A DNA stretch of 23,391 bases from Lachnospiraceae bacterium AM48-27BH (GCA_003478355.1 QUFC01000053.1:1-23391), one strand, 5' to 3'; counted from the first letter of the stretch, positions 13,224 through 20,770 are shown. The notes: generated by a model not told the origin, from the letters alone. Program-made: numbers and translations.

Positions 13224-14731
13224 TGAAAAATATGGATAAAAGACAAAAAATACTGATTGTAGATGATGCAAAGTTAAACAGAGATATATTGAAGGAGATT
13301 CTGGGAGATACTTATAATTATCTGGAAGCTGAAAATGGAAATCAGGCAATCGAGATGATAGGAGAAAATATTGGAATTGATCTGATGCTTTTAGATATCA
13401 ATATGCCACAGATGAATGGTTTTGAAGTCTTGGAAATAATGAAAAGAAGCCAGTGTATTGCTGAAACTCCTGTGATCATGATATCTTCTGAAGATGCTGT
13501 TGATACTATGCGTAAGGCATATGAGCTGGGAATCACAGACTATATCACACGACCGTTTGATTCTGTGATTGTAAAGAAAAGAGTTCAGAATACCCTGGGC
13601 CTCTATACGAACCAAAAGCATCTGATCAATGTGGTTTATAATCAGGTTTACGAAAAAGAAGAAAATAACAATATCATGATTCGGATTATGAGTAATATAT
13701 TGGGATCCCGTAACAGCGAGAGTAGAGAGCACATCCTGCATATAAAAACAGCAACGGAGATGATGCTGAGACAACTGGTAAAAGTAACAGATGATTATCC
13801 TTTAACAGAGGCAGATATTGCTTTGATTACAACTGCTTCTTCCCTTCATGATATTGGTAAGATTCGTATTCCGGAAGAAATATTGAATAAACCGGGCAGA
13901 CTTACCGATGAAGAATTTAAGATTATGAAAAAACATAGTGAGCTTGGCGCAGCTATAATTAAGGATATGGACTTTCCACAAGATCATCCACTGGTACATA
14001 CCGCATGGGAAATCTGCAGGTGGCACCATGAAAGATGGGATGGAAAGGGCTATCCGGATGGATTGAAAGGTGAAGAAATACCAATTTCCGCACAGGTGGT
14101 ATCGATTGTTGATGTTTATGATGCACTTACAAGTGAAAGATGCTATAAGAAAGCATTTGATCATGACACAGCGATTCAAATGATCCTGGATGGACAATGC
14201 GGACAGTTTAATCCAACCCTTCTTAATTGCCTGAAAGAACTGAGTATTCAGCTTTCAAAAATGCTTAATAAAGAAATGGACGATAATAAATATTCTCATG
14301 AAATACAAAGGCTTTCGAATGAAATACTCAGTGATAAATCCTTACCGAGCCAGATTTATTCACAGAGTCTTGTCAAGGTCATGCAGGAAAAAATCGATTT
14401 CTTCAAATCGAACAGTGGCATGAATTCGATTGATTACAATGCGGTTTCAGGTCAGCTTACTATATTAAACGGAAATCAGCAGATATTATGTCAGAGAAAT
14501 AATCCGAAAATTGATCTGTTCAAAGAATTCGGAGTAAATGAAGAAGATGTTCAATATATTCGGGTTTTGTTACACCAGACATCTGTACAAAATAAAGAAA
14601 TCTCTGTGAAGATAAAAGCGACAGTGGAAAATAATAGTCAGATGTATAAAATGAAATTGCATACGCTGTGGTCGCCAATGAAGAAAGACGTATGCATAGG
14701 AATTATCGGGTATTTTGACACTGTAAAATAG
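13220..14731 (+). CDS. Response regulator with REC and HD-GYP c-di-GMP phosphodiesterase domains
   Basis: A cytoplasmic response regulator of 503 residues. REC domain about 8-125 with phospho-acceptor Asp59 (LMLLDINMPQMNG). HD-GYP domain about 165-345: HD pair in SSLHDIGKIRIP (210-211), KKHSELG (His239), WHHERWDGKGYPDGL (HH 269-270, Asp274, GYP 277-279) and SIVDVYDALTS (Asp298). The metal and GYP residues needed for c-di-GMP hydrolysis are present. In the REC domain the usual lysine of the KPF motif is arginine (ITRPFD). The last 140 residues form a helical linker and a PAS-like alpha/beta segment that the commonest REC-HD-GYP proteins lack. The start overlaps the kinase 2 stop (ATGATGA), implying translational coupling, and the two hybrid kinases upstream are its likely phosphodonors. 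Confidence 0.92.
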   Translation: MMKNMDKRQKILIVDDAKLNRDILKEILGDTYNYLEAENGNQAIEMIGENIGIDLMLLDINMPQMNGFEVLEIMKRSQCIAETPVIMISSEDAVDTMRKAYELGITDYITRPFDSVIVKKRVQNTLGLYTNQKHLINVVYNQVYEKEENNNIMIRIMSNILGSRNSESREHILHIKTATEMMLRQLVKVTDDYPLTEADIALITTASSLHDIGKIRIPEEILNKPGRLTDEEFKIMKKHSELGAAIIKDMDFPQDHPLVHTAWEICRWHHERWDGKGYPDGLKGEEIPISAQVVSIVDVYDALTSERCYKKAFDHDTAIQMILDGQCGQFNPTLLNCLKELSIQLSKMLNKEMDDNKYSHEIQRLSNEILSDKSLPSQIYSQSLVKVMQEKIDFFKSNSGMNSIDYNAVSGQLTILNGNQQILCQRNNPKIDLFKEFGVNEEDVQYIRVLLHQTSVQNKEISVKIKATVENNSQMYKMKLHTLWSPMKKDVCIGIIGYFDTVK

Positions 14732-15016
14732 AAAATGCAAAGCAGTTGAGGGGGATATGGCATATCCTGTTATGGAAAACACTCTGTTTTATAGCAATTG
14801 TTTTGATGATTTCCCAGTATTTTAGATTTGTATCGAAAACTGTTTACGATATGTTAATTCATCAGTAATTGAGTGGTGGGAGTATGTAACCCCTATCATT
14901 TTGTGCACATTCTGTCTCATAAAAGATATGGAGTTTTCCCACGCATTTTTGTATAGTAGTTACAACGTATTGAAAAGGCAGGATGACAAAGACTATTATA
15001 TGAAAAGGGGATTAAA
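14732..15016 (+). other. Intergenic region with a possible small membrane ORF
   Basis: No clear gene. A frame from TTG 14746 to TAA 14866-14868 encodes 40 residues with one hydrophobic helix (ILLWKTLCFIAIVLMISQYF); GAGGGGG overlaps its start rather than preceding it, so translation is doubtful. The near-palindrome GGATATGGCATATCC (14753-14767) lacks a T run and is not a convincing terminator. TTGAAA (14970-14975) and TATTAT (14994-14999), 18 bp apart, resemble a promoter for the symporter gene, but the start site would fall within its ribosome binding site. Confidence 0.3.
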
Positions 15017-15880
15017 ATGGAAGAGAAGACATACCTGAAATGGCATAACAAAGTGGGGTACGGAAGTGGTGATATCGCAGGAAACGTAGTTTATGCGTTC
15101 CTGTCATCTTTTGTCATGATTTACCTGACAAATACAATTGGCTTAAATTCAGGAATCGTTGGCACATTAATTGCAGTATCCAAATTATTTGATGGTATAA
15201 CGGATATCTTTTTTGGAACCATGATCGACCGGACAAAGAGCAAAATGGGTAAGGCAAGACCCTGGATGTTTTATGGTTTCTTTGGCTGTGCTATCACGCT
15301 CTACGGAGTTTTTGCGATCCCTACTAATATGGGTAAAACTGCGCAGTATGCCTGGTTCTTTATTTGCTATACCCTGTTAAACGCAGTATTCTATACGGCA
15401 AATAACATCGCATATGCAGCACTGACTTCTCTGGTAACAAAGAACAGTAAAGAACGAGTGCAGATGGGTTCTTTCCGTTTCATGTTTTCCTTTGCTACAA
15501 ACCTTGCAATTCAGTCTATTACTGTAGGAGCAGTTGAGCTTCTTGGTAACGGTGCAGCAGCATGGAGAATCATTGCGCTCATTTACTGTGTGATCGGTAT
15601 CATCACCAATACGCTTGCTGTATTTTCCGTAAAAGAACTTCCGGAAGAAGAATTGAAATCTAATGGTTCTATGGGGATTGAGGATGATAAGCTTTCTTTC
15701 AAGCAGACTGTAAAGCTGCTGTTTGAGAACAAGTATTTTTCCATGATTTGTGTGATCTACATTCTGCAGCAGCTTCGTGCAGCAATGGTTAATGTGGGAA
15801 TTTTCTTTATGACCTATGTTCTTTTAAATAAGAATTTTGAACAACCATTTTACCAGTTGAAGTACAGATCACATAATTAG
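15017..15880 (+). pseudogene. GPH-family sugar:cation symporter, 3'-truncated
   Basis: The N-terminal 275 or so residues of a glycoside-pentoside-hexuronide symporter (MelB/YicJ type, MFS superfamily), normally 450-480 residues. Recognisable are the N-terminal GYGSGDIAGNVVYAF, the motif-A loop DRTKSKMGKARPWMFYG, NNIAYAALTSLVT and the central linker. Eight or so of twelve helices remain. After YVLLNKNFE the sequence changes abruptly to QPFYQLKYRSHN, which is the complement of integrase sequence, so the gene was cut by recombination near 15836-15850. AAAAGGGG precedes ATG 15017. Such a protein is not expected to transport. Confidence 0.85.
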
Positions 15881-16529
15881 TCTTGATGCGATTGTTCTCC
15901 TGCAACTGTTGTAGACGTTCCAGGGCGATCAGAGCGTTATTGTTAAGTGGAATCTGCCGAGTGCCAGAGCGTGATTTTGTAGTGGTGATAATCTGCTTAC
16001 TGCCGGAGGCATCGGTGGTATCTCTTTTTTTGACTCTGGAAGCATTTTACCGAATGGTAAGTGTCTTGGTATGGAAATTGACATTATCCCATGTCAGGGC
16101 AAGTGCTTCTCCGGAACGCAGTCCCGTATTGAGAATAAGGGCATAGGCAGGGGCGTACCAGTATCTTAGCCGCCCTGTTTTGTAACACATAGATTGAGCA
16201 GCTTCTAAGAGTTCTACATCGACATCTGGTAGAATTGCAATCTCCTTTGTTTGAATGCTCATATTTTCCTGCTTTGGAAGTTGTACACCATCTACTGGAT
16301 TGTAGCCTATATTCCTTGTTGCTACTGCATATCGGTAGCAGTTATTCAGAAGATCATAGACTTTCTTTAGAGTAGAATAGGAAAGCGTAGTGGTGTATGA
16401 ATTGATCAATGCCTGGATTCCCAAACTGGTTAAAGTACCTAGCTGGCTCCGACCAACGGATGTATTTTTTATTTGCTTTAAGTAGGTTTGTTTCAGACGA
16501 TCATAGGAAGATGGCTTTAAGCTGGGCAT
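15841..16529 (-). pseudogene. Tyrosine integrase remnant
   Basis: A phage/ICE-type tyrosine recombinase reading leftwards. It begins inside the core-binding domain (PSLKPSSYDRLKQTYLKQI), so about 60-70 N-terminal arm-binding residues are missing. The catalytic domain starts with NTGLRSGEALALTWDNV, which carries the first catalytic arginine. TAA at 16047-16049 interrupts the frame after KTLTIR, but the same frame continues convincingly (NASRVKKRDTTDASGSKQ, SRSGTRQIPLNNNALIALER) until about 15841, where it runs into symporter sequence. The HxxR box and nucleophilic tyrosine are absent. It was probably the integrase of the element whose attachment site is the tRNA-Cys fragment at 17126-17169. 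Confidence 0.85.
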
Positions 16530-16650
16530 GCCAAAAGTGAAGGTCGCAGAACAGAAATTGCTCAGACGAGGGCTCGTTTGAAGTTAGCTTTATCAATGCA
16601 ATAAGAGATACATAAATTATTCAAATAAAGATACCATAATTCATCATAGT

Positions 16651-16773
16651 ATGGTAAAATAATTATATGGGTGCCACCATAACGGTAGGCGGTTGGTCCT
16701 TCTGCGGAGGGACTGTGACCCTCCGATTACATAGAAACCCTCACGGGAATCTGATAGAAGGAGGGCTTAGCCA
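16651..16773 (+). promoter_or_regulatory. Promoter and structured leader of a type I toxin-like gene
   Basis: AT-rich promoter sequence (TAAAAT at about 16655) leads into a roughly 105-base leader with competing structures. GTCCTTC (16696-16702) pairs with GAGGGAC (16707-16713) around a TGCG loop. GGAGGG (16706-16711) can instead pair with CCCTCC (16719-16724). CCCTCC, or CCCTC at 16738-16742, can pair with the Shine-Dalgarno GGAGGG (16760-16765) of the small ORF. Mutually exclusive pairing around a sequestered ribosome site is typical of type I toxin mRNAs. Confidence 0.6.
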
Positions 16774-16872
16774 ATGAGTATTGCTGATGTAATAGCACTG
16801 TTGAGCTTATGCTTTACGTGCTTTGGTCTCGGCTACAAAGTTGGCCGGGATAGTAATAAGACACAAAAATAA
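16774..16872 (+). CDS. Small hydrophobic protein, type I toxin / holin-like candidate
   Basis: A 32-residue ORF with a strong ribosome site (AAGGAGGG, 16758-16765, eight bases before ATG). MSIADVIALLSLCFTCFGLG forms one membrane helix, followed by a short basic tail YKVGRDSNKTQK. Size, single helix and charged C-terminus fit small membrane-acting type I toxins or holin-like toxins. The structured leader, strong terminator and convergent RNA support this. No function is proven; a small membrane regulator is the alternative. Confidence 0.65.
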   Translation: MSIADVIALLSLCFTCFGLGYKVGRDSNKTQK

Positions 16873-16949
16873 CCGCCCCCAGTCCAGCAACTAGAGCGGT
16901 TATTTTTTAACTAATCTTGTTCAGGACCAACCGTCTATCGGTGGTATCC
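16863..16949 (-). ncRNA. Predicted convergent antisense RNA
   Basis: A minus-strand promoter (TATTAT complementary to 16954-16959) would start an RNA at about 16949 that ends at the shared terminator near 16865, about 85 bases. Its 5' end (GGATACCACC, then CGGTTGGTCC complementary to 16924-16933) repeats the start of the plus-strand leader (GTGCCACC, CGGTTGGTCC at 16690-16699). It is complementary to the 3' end of the toxin-like mRNA and could act as its antitoxin RNA. Confidence 0.5.
16866..16907. terminator. Bidirectional intrinsic terminator
   Basis: AACCGC (16871-16876) pairs with GCGGTT (16896-16901), extended by A/T pairs on both sides; T runs follow on the plus strand (16902-16908) and, read from the other side, on the minus strand. 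It ends both convergent transcripts of the cassette. Confidence 0.8.
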
Positions 16950-17047
16950 TTCTATAATATAGTATACCATAGTTTTGAAAATATGCAAGTTGGATACGTT
17001 CAAATATCCTGTAAATAGTGAAAAATGGGCCTTTGAAATCAAAATAG

Positions 17048-17066
17048 GGCACCAATAAGGCACCAA
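17048..17066 (+). repeat. Paired GGCACCAA repeats, possible integrase arm sites
   Basis: GGCACCAA occurs at 17048-17055 and 17059-17066, 11 bp apart, about one helical turn. They lie between the integrase remnant and the tRNA-derived attachment site, where arm-type integrase sites are expected. Otherwise 16970-17125 shows no gene. Confidence 0.4.
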
Positions 17067-17125
17067 ACAGAATGCGAGGGGTGAAAACTCCAGTATTTAT
17101 GCGGTTCCTGGAGGCAGAAAAGCAA

Positions 17126-17169
17126 GGTCTGCAATACCCTGATCACCAGTTCAAATCTGGTTGTCGCCT
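17126..17169 (+). other. 3' tRNA-Cys fragment, putative attachment site
   Basis: The sequence contains a tRNA-Cys anticodon loop CTGCAAT with anticodon GCA (17131-17133), the 3' anticodon strand, the T arm ACCAG-TTCAAAT-CTGGT (17145-17161), the 3' acceptor strand TGTCGCC (17162-17168) and a discriminator T. The 5' half (acceptor, D arm) is missing and the 5' anticodon strand already mismatches. This is what integration of an element into the 3' part of a tRNA gene leaves behind: the short att copy. It is not a functional tRNA. The nearby integrase remnant fits. Confidence 0.8.
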
Positions 17170-17172
17170 CTC

Positions 17173-17201
17173 AAATCCCTTGATTTTTCAAGGGATTTTT
17201 T
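17173..17201 (+). terminator. Intrinsic terminator behind the tRNA-Cys fragment
   Basis: AAATCCCTTGA (17173-17183), loop TTTT and TCAAGGGATTT (17188-17198) form a perfect 11-bp stem followed by a T run to 17201. It would have terminated the tRNA-Cys transcript and serves as the insertion landmark for the intron that follows. Confidence 0.9.
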
Positions 17202-17206
17202 CTTAT

Positions 17207-17570
17207 GTGCCGAGCATGGCACTAATCTTACTGGTGCAAGTCCAGTCACAGGTATTTACCGCCAAGTGTAATGAACCACAAGTCGGTACCAGTAACGGTA
17301 TGGATGGGGGAAGTGGTGTAGCAAAGTTCTTGAGCCTACGAACAGAAATTTGATAAGGCAATTAGGTGGGTAAGATTGCAAGGCAAATCGAAGCCCCAAT
17401 GGTAAACGTAAACCGAAATTGTAAATCAAGAGGTTGTGGAACGAAAGATTAGTGTCTTACCTCGGAAGACCCTACTCACATATTGAAATATAAGTTGTAG
17501 AGCCGTATACGAGACCCGTATGTACGGTTCAATGGGAGGGGTGAAAATATTTATTTTCCCTCTACCCTAT
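17207..17570 (+). ncRNA. ORF-less group II intron, class C-like
   Basis: The 5' end GTGCCG resembles the bacterial GUGYG start. Domain I features follow (ACTGGTGCAAGTCCAGT). Domain V is clear at 17500-17530: GAGCCGTA...TACGGTTC with the AGC catalytic triad. Domain VI follows, ending in CTACCCTAT. The intron sits six bases behind a terminator stem-loop, the known preference of class C introns. ATAAG (17353-17357) is complementary to CTTAT (17202-17206) just upstream of the splice site and fits EBS1-IBS1 pairing. No reverse transcriptase/maturase is encoded, so domain IV is reduced; full class C introns are about 1.8-2 kb. Splicing would need a maturase in trans. Confidence 0.85.
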
Positions 17571-17573
17571 TAA

Positions 17574-17699
17574 AGCGGCAGCGTGATCCTGGGAATCAGT
17601 GGATTTCGTGGATCTTATCTGCTGCCACCGGGAAGATATCACTCGAAAGCGGCTCTGGCGTTGGAAGAAGTGCTTTTGAAGGTATTGGCGGAAGAATGA
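17574..17699 (+). pseudogene. 3' remnant of an unidentified gene
   Basis: An open frame of 41 codons begins right after the intron and ends at TGA 17697-17699. It reads like a genuine C-terminus (GSVILGISGFRGSYLLPPG, YHSKAALALEEVLLKVLAEE). The family is not recognised. Its stop overlaps ATG 17696 of the next tiny frame, a typical operon junction, so it likely belonged to the sugar gene cluster before the upstream part was lost. Confidence 0.4.
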
Positions 17700-17734
17700 T
17701 GAAAAAGGAAGATTTATTTCAGTATATTTACTAG
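17696..17734 (+). pseudogene. Possible 5' stub of a deleted gene
   Basis: ATGATG overlaps the preceding stop (ATGA) and opens a 12-codon frame, MMKKEDLFQYIY, closed by TAG 17732-17734. It looks like the first residues of a lost gene, or a short coupled leader peptide; the data do not separate these. Confidence 0.2.
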
Positions 17735-17802
17735 GGAGCTTTTACACCATATATTTGCAAAAAAAGGTCCCTAAGTTTACCAGGCAGAAAGGATACCAAA
17801 GA

Positions 17803-19827
17803 ATGATAATCGAAGAAAAACGTATTTTGAAAATGGCATATCTGTTACTGGAGGCTGATGGATTCCTAAAAGCGGGAGATTTCGCCAGGGAACTGAACTT
17901 GTCGGAACGAACGGTGAAAAATGATATGGAGCATTTGCGGGATTTTCTAAAAGACTGTGGATGCAGCCTGGATTCGGTTCGAGGCAAAGGATATCTGTTG
18001 AAAATTGACCGGCCGGATCAATTTGCCAAGACAAGAGAGTGGCTGAATATTCTTTTTAACAATGTGGAGGCCAATAATCGGGAACATCTCTCTTATCAGC
18101 TGGCCAGAGCCATCATGTGTCGTCAGGCGGCGGATGAAGATGGATATTTTCTGTTAGAGGAATTGGCGGCACAGCTATACTGTTCTGCCAGTACAGTGAA
18201 AAAGAAAATGCCGTGGGTGCGGGAATTTTTTGCTTCGTTTCAGCTATCTCTTGTTACAAAGCCAGGTCACGGAATGAAATTATGCGGAAGCGAATTGGGC
18301 CAGAGACTCGGTATGTTGGAACTCTATGAAAATCATTTCCGGATCCGGGTAGTAGCGTTTGAGAATCAGGCCTATGAACGTGCTTTTATGGATCAAGGGG
18401 ATAAAGATCGGATTCGTAAGATCGTGCTTGATACCATTCGGGCCTCGGAATGCGAATTGTTTGATAGTTATGTAAATCGATTGGTGGACTACATCCTCTT
18501 AGTAAGAAAACGGATCCAGTCTGGAAATGTGATCTCAAAAGAGGAAGAGAGTCAGACGGTGTATCATCTGGGGACGATCAAAGAACTTTATGCCACCGGG
18601 GAATGGGAATTAGCCAGACAGCTTTTGACGAATTTAAGAGAGATTCCCGGCTATGATCAGGATTCCTTTAGACGAGATGGGGAGATTGCGGCACTTTCGA
18701 TTCTGTTTTTGATGTGGGGAGATTGGGAACAGATACCGGGGCTTGAGAAACGGTTTCCAGTTTTTTATGAAAAAGCAGAAAATTTGGCCAGGAAGACGGT
18801 TTGTTACTTGAAAATGAGATGGAATCTCCCGGAGCAAATTCCGAAAGAGGCACTGTCAGAGGCACTGATGTCTGATCTTTTACGAATCTTGTTTCAGAAA
18901 CATTTTGGATACGAAGGCTGTCTGATGCTTGGAAATAGTATTTCCCAGAACGCGATCAAACGTTCCTCTATGGTACTTGCTTTGGCAGACAGTATTGGAG
19001 AATTTCTATATAAAGAGGAGAAAATAAAGATCAGTGAATACAATACCCAGCTTTTGGGAGTAAGTCTTTATAAAGTAATAGATATGATCGAATATCCATA
19101 TGTACCACGGCGTCTTCTGATCTGTGCAAGAAATGGAAAAGCCAGTGCCCAGACCATTTCCAGAGATATGCTGCGGCGATTGGGCGATTGGTGGATTGAT
19201 GATATAAGGGTGGAACCACTTTATGAAGCGAGAAAACTGCGGGTGGAAGATTATGACTGGATGATCGGAAGTTTTAAGAGCTATGCGTACCACTATTCCT
19301 GGCCCTATCTGCAGGTTCATGCAATGATAACGCCAGAGGATACGGAGGAGATCCGCAGACAGGTATTATTAAGTGGTTATGATCTGAAACAGGTGGAAAA
19401 ACAGTTAAATTGGGAAGAATTGTCAGTTCATCGAGATTTTTCCATTCATAGCATCCAAAGCATTTTGCAGCTTCTTTCCTATCAGTGGGGAAAAGATATG
19501 GAGGCGAAAGAACTGCTGAATCAATATTTTTTAAATACCATCCACCTTCGGGTGCGAAAACAGCTTCTCTGTGCCATCGTACCGTCCTGTTACACGGGAA
19601 AACACATTTTTGATCTCTACTTTTTCAAAAAAACGATGGAATATGGAGATGAGAATGTTCAGGCGGTACTGTTTATTGCCATTGATTTCCAGACATCCGC
19701 TGCTTCTTTGCGTTTCTTGGAAAATGGAATTCGCTATCTGCAGTCCAATTTTGAGGAATTGGCGCCACATCTGACGGAAAAATCTGTGATGGAGATCATG
19801 ACAGAGGGAATTCGGTGCAAGATATAA
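17803..19827 (+). CDS. BglG/MtlR-type PRD transcriptional regulator of the PTS operon
   Basis: A regulator of 674 residues. ATG 17803 follows AGAAAGGA; the open frame further upstream starts only with TTG and lacks a ribosome site. The N-terminus holds an HTH_11 domain (RILKMAYLLLEADGFLKAGD, LNLSERTVKNDMEHL) and a second Mga-like HTH (LEELAAQLYCSASTVKKKM). The middle, about 190-420, is the divergent PRD region. RRLLICARNGKASAQTISRD (about 440-460) is the EIIB-like domain, and the C-terminus may be a degenerate EIIA. In this family PTS phosphorylation of PRD and EIIB domains sets activity according to substrate. It lies directly upstream of the mannose-family PTS genes on the same strand and is their probable activator. 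Confidence 0.85.
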   Translation: MIIEEKRILKMAYLLLEADGFLKAGDFARELNLSERTVKNDMEHLRDFLKDCGCSLDSVRGKGYLLKIDRPDQFAKTREWLNILFNNVEANNREHLSYQLARAIMCRQAADEDGYFLLEELAAQLYCSASTVKKKMPWVREFFASFQLSLVTKPGHGMKLCGSELGQRLGMLELYENHFRIRVVAFENQAYERAFMDQGDKDRIRKIVLDTIRASECELFDSYVNRLVDYILLVRKRIQSGNVISKEEESQTVYHLGTIKELYATGEWELARQLLTNLREIPGYDQDSFRRDGEIAALSILFLMWGDWEQIPGLEKRFPVFYEKAENLARKTVCYLKMRWNLPEQIPKEALSEALMSDLLRILFQKHFGYEGCLMLGNSISQNAIKRSSMVLALADSIGEFLYKEEKIKISEYNTQLLGVSLYKVIDMIEYPYVPRRLLICARNGKASAQTISRDMLRRLGDWWIDDIRVEPLYEARKLRVEDYDWMIGSFKSYAYHYSWPYLQVHAMITPEDTEEIRRQVLLSGYDLKQVEKQLNWEELSVHRDFSIHSIQSILQLLSYQWGKDMEAKELLNQYFLNTIHLRVRKQLLCAIVPSCYTGKHIFDLYFFKKTMEYGDENVQAVLFIAIDFQTSAASLRFLENGIRYLQSNFEELAPHLTEKSVMEIMTEGIRCKI

Positions 19828-19913
19828 GGAGCGAGAAGAAATTGCCGTTATAAAATTGCACTAGCACAAGGGCAAAAAACAACATTTCCGTAGACATCAT
19901 GCACAAATGAAAA

Positions 19914-19941
19914 TGGAACATTTCTTAATAGGATTTATAAT
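19914..19941 (+). promoter_or_regulatory. Candidate promoter of the PTS operon
   Basis: A perfect TATAAT (19936-19941) has only a weak -35 (TGGAAC, 19914-19919) 16 bp upstream, as expected for an activator-dependent promoter. AACATTTC occurs twice (19881-19888, 19917-19924) and might be part of a regulator site. Confidence 0.5.
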
Positions 19942-19972
19942 AGGGCTATAACAAAACTAAGGAGGGAGTTTT

Positions 19973-20770
19973 ATGATACAAAGTGGTTTAATCTGTGCAC
20001 TGGTGTGGATTCTGATGCAGGGTACTGACCGTCTACTGGCATGGCAGACCTTACAGAGACCGATCGTGACAGCGACCGTAACCGGTTTACTTCTGGGGGA
20101 CATTAGAACCGGTATGATTATGGCTGCATCTCTTGAGGCAATTTTTATGGGTATTTCTGCAATCGGTGGTTCCATTCCATCCGACGCATGTGCCAGCAGT
20201 ATTATCGCAGTAGCGTATACCATCCTGACTGGTGCTGACGTAGAGACAGGACTGGCACTGGCAATGCCGATCGGTACCTTAATGGGTTCTGTAAATGAGA
20301 TGTGGAAACCAGTTCTGGCTTCTTTCGCTCCATACTGGGAGAAATTAGCAGCCAGCGGCAAAGAGAAATCATTCCGTGCTCAGGTGATGTTCTGTGGTTT
20401 CTTTGTTGACCGTTTACCACAGGCAATCATCCTATTTGCAGCTATCGCATTTGGCGTAAACAGCCTGGAACATGTCATGAACAATTTACCAGCATTCATT
20501 ATGGCAGGTTTATCCGCATCCAGTTCCATGATGACCGGTATTGGATTTGCGATTCTGCTTTCTATGATCTGGAACAAAGAAATCGGATGCTTCTTCTTCC
20601 TGGGATATGTACTGTGCAAATACATGTCTCTTCCAACCGTCGCAATCGCAATCATTGCTGCTGTGATCTCCATCACTTACTTCTGCAATGAGAAGAAAAT
20701 CAATGATGTTCTCAAAATCGCAGAAACGAGTGGTTCATCTTCATCTGCAGGAGAGGAGGATTTATTCTAA
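19973..20770 (+). CDS. PTS mannose/sorbose-family transporter subunit EIIC
   Basis: A membrane permease subunit of 265 residues, normal family length. It starts at ATG 19973 after AAGGAGG. Family motifs include QRPIVTATVTGLLLGDIRTG, LEAIFMGISAIGGSIPSD and MPIGTLMGSVNEMWKP; multiple hydrophobic helices follow. With EIID it forms the sugar channel, and phosphate comes from EIIA and EIIB. The stop overlaps the EIID start by one base. Mannose-family systems of this AgaC/SorC-like kind carry hexoses or amino sugars; the NagA-like neighbour points to an N-acetylated amino sugar. Confidence 0.93.
   Translation: MIQSGLICALVWILMQGTDRLLAWQTLQRPIVTATVTGLLLGDIRTGMIMAASLEAIFMGISAIGGSIPSDACASSIIAVAYTILTGADVETGLALAMPIGTLMGSVNEMWKPVLASFAPYWEKLAASGKEKSFRAQVMFCGFFVDRLPQAIILFAAIAFGVNSLEHVMNNLPAFIMAGLSASSSMMTGIGFAILLSMIWNKEIGCFFFLGYVLCKYMSLPTVAIAIIAAVISITYFCNEKKINDVLKIAETSGSSSSAGEEDLF

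Noticed and set aside
14753..14767. GGATATGGCATATCC as terminator of the signalling operon
   Set aside because: Short, imperfect at the centre, and not followed by a T run.
15883..16146. Plus-strand frame opposite the integrase remnant
   Set aside because: Complement of a recognisable integrase coding sequence; Arg/Leu-rich and without start signals.
17072..17353. Frame of 93 codons across the tRNA fragment, terminator and intron
   Set aside because: It runs through structured RNA elements and lacks protein-like features; chance open frame.
19840..19870. Sigma-54 type promoter before the PTS genes
   Set aside because: No GG/GC pair with the required 10-bp spacing; the regulator also lacks a sigma-54 activator AAA+ domain. 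TATAAT at 19936 fits better.
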